Assembly (NCBI GenBank): GCA_964654665.1
Contig: CAZZKV010000011.1
Location: 1-64,000, forward strand
DNA length: 64,000 nt
Source: CALCKU01 sp964654665
Lineage (GTDB): Bacteria; Pseudomonadota; Alphaproteobacteria; Caulobacterales; Maricaulaceae
Reading direction: 5' to 3'
The notes beneath the pieces were generated by a model. That model saw nothing but the letters and a program-made list of their open reading frames with translations. It was not told the DNA's origin and did not search any database. Below, piece by piece: positions 63,623 through 64,000 of this stretch (within the stretch, counting starts at the first letter, position 1; each line of letters begins with the position of its first letter). A program made the position numbers and the translations under genes.

Positions 63623-64000
63623 CCCAAACCCAATACATCTTTCATATCATAAACGCCCGGCGGCTGAGCCGCAGCCCAGAGCGCAGCCGTGACCGCGCCG
63701 CTAGCAAAGACAGACCGGTCAAATGCATCATGCGATAGGGTGATCATTTCCAGCTCGGATGCAATTCGCACCGAATGTGCGCCGATAACACCGCCCCCGC
63801 GCGAAGCGGCAAAACCGATCTCGCCTTGGCTCCGCGGGGCTCCGCGCCCTTGGCGCGATAGGACCTGTTTATCCTCCAGAGCTACCCCGCGTCCGCGCGC
63901 CGCCGCCTGTCCCAACATAAGCGCCGTACCAGAGGGCGCGTCAACTTTATGGCGGTGATGCATCTCGAAAACTTCAATATCCCAACCTATATCAAGTGCG
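63619..64000 (-). CDS. dapB: 4-hydroxy-tetrahydrodipicolinate reductase, 5'-truncated by the window edge
   Basis: The C-terminal 126 residues are visible; the frame stays open to the window end. The diagnostic word EMHHRHKVDAPSGTALMLG (substrate-binding His and Lys with the GTA motif) is at the upstream end, and the tail ends with PPGVYDMKDVLGL. DapB reduces dihydrodipicolinate in lysine and diaminopimelate synthesis. The NAD(P)H-binding N-terminal half lies outside the window. Confidence 0.95.
   Translation of the reverse strand, partial: ALDIGWDIEVFEMHHRHKVDAPSGTALMLGQAAARGRGVALEDKQVLSRQGRGAPRSQGEIGFAASRGGGVIGAHSVRIASELEMITLSHDAFDRSVFASGAVTAALWAAAQPPGVYDMKDVLGLG

Overview
The window is a chromosomal segment of an alphaproteobacterium. 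The order rpsT-dnaA-dnaN-recF, the lipid A cluster that starts with pmbA and an inositol-phosphatase/DUF4170 protein, the TolB/TPR membrane protein and the short TadG protein all fit that class. A stalked or budding marine lineage (Maricaulales/Hyphomonadaceae type) is the best guess; this is inference from gene content. Genes are tightly packed, often with 1-14 base overlaps, and many use GTG or TTG starts. No tRNA, rRNA, CRISPR array, phage or insertion sequence was seen. A run of 100 N at 31219-31318 marks an assembly gap.

Left part (1-18176): a proline-rich envelope protein cut by the window edge, an SRPBCC protein, an FMN/iron-sulfur glutamate-synthase-family protein, a TadG-like protein, an Hpt phosphotransfer protein, a secreted Arg/Asn/Tyr-rich protein, a CPBP protease and a TipN-like membrane coiled-coil protein. 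These are followed by a four-gene MCE/Mla-type lipid transport operon (STAS-MlaE, MlaF, MlaD, auxiliary lipoprotein). Next come a peptidoglycan-recycling pair (dipeptide epimerase and AnmK), RsmE, UbiA and an exported MsrB. A candidate structured RNA with a strong terminator lies at 18250-18459.

Middle-left (18526-29605): a MarR regulator, a small secreted protein, a DsbA-family oxidoreductase and a MAPEG protein. Then comes a long run of envelope genes on the + strand: pmbA, an inositol-phosphatase/DUF4170 fusion, an MsbA-like exporter, a DUF374 acyltransferase, waaA, lpxK and an LpxL-type acyltransferase. A tyrosine-phosphatase-like gene is set in the opposite direction within this run.

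Accessory locus (29634-51386): this is the most interesting part. A giant LEPR-XLL/DUF4347 repeat protein of probably about 3,800 residues, broken only by the assembly gap, follows a TolC-like lipoprotein on the - strand. Divergent from them are a HlyD-like periplasmic adaptor, a second adaptor fused to a GAF-like domain, and a PqqD-like/M50 zinc protease/HlyD-like fusion. No RTX repeats and no type I secretion ATPase are present. I propose a dedicated export and processing machine for the giant surface protein, with a membrane zinc protease in the place where a type I system has its ABC exporter. An ABC ATPase and an ABC-permease/M1-aminopeptidase fusion follow directly.

Right part (51420-64000): rpsT with a near-consensus promoter, dnaA, dnaN, recF, a sterol-desaturase-family protein, a UbiH/Coq6-type hydroxylase, nth, an FMN reductase, a TolB/TPR protein, a small membrane protein, a glyoxalase I, an M50B-like membrane protease, and the 3' part of dapB running off the window.
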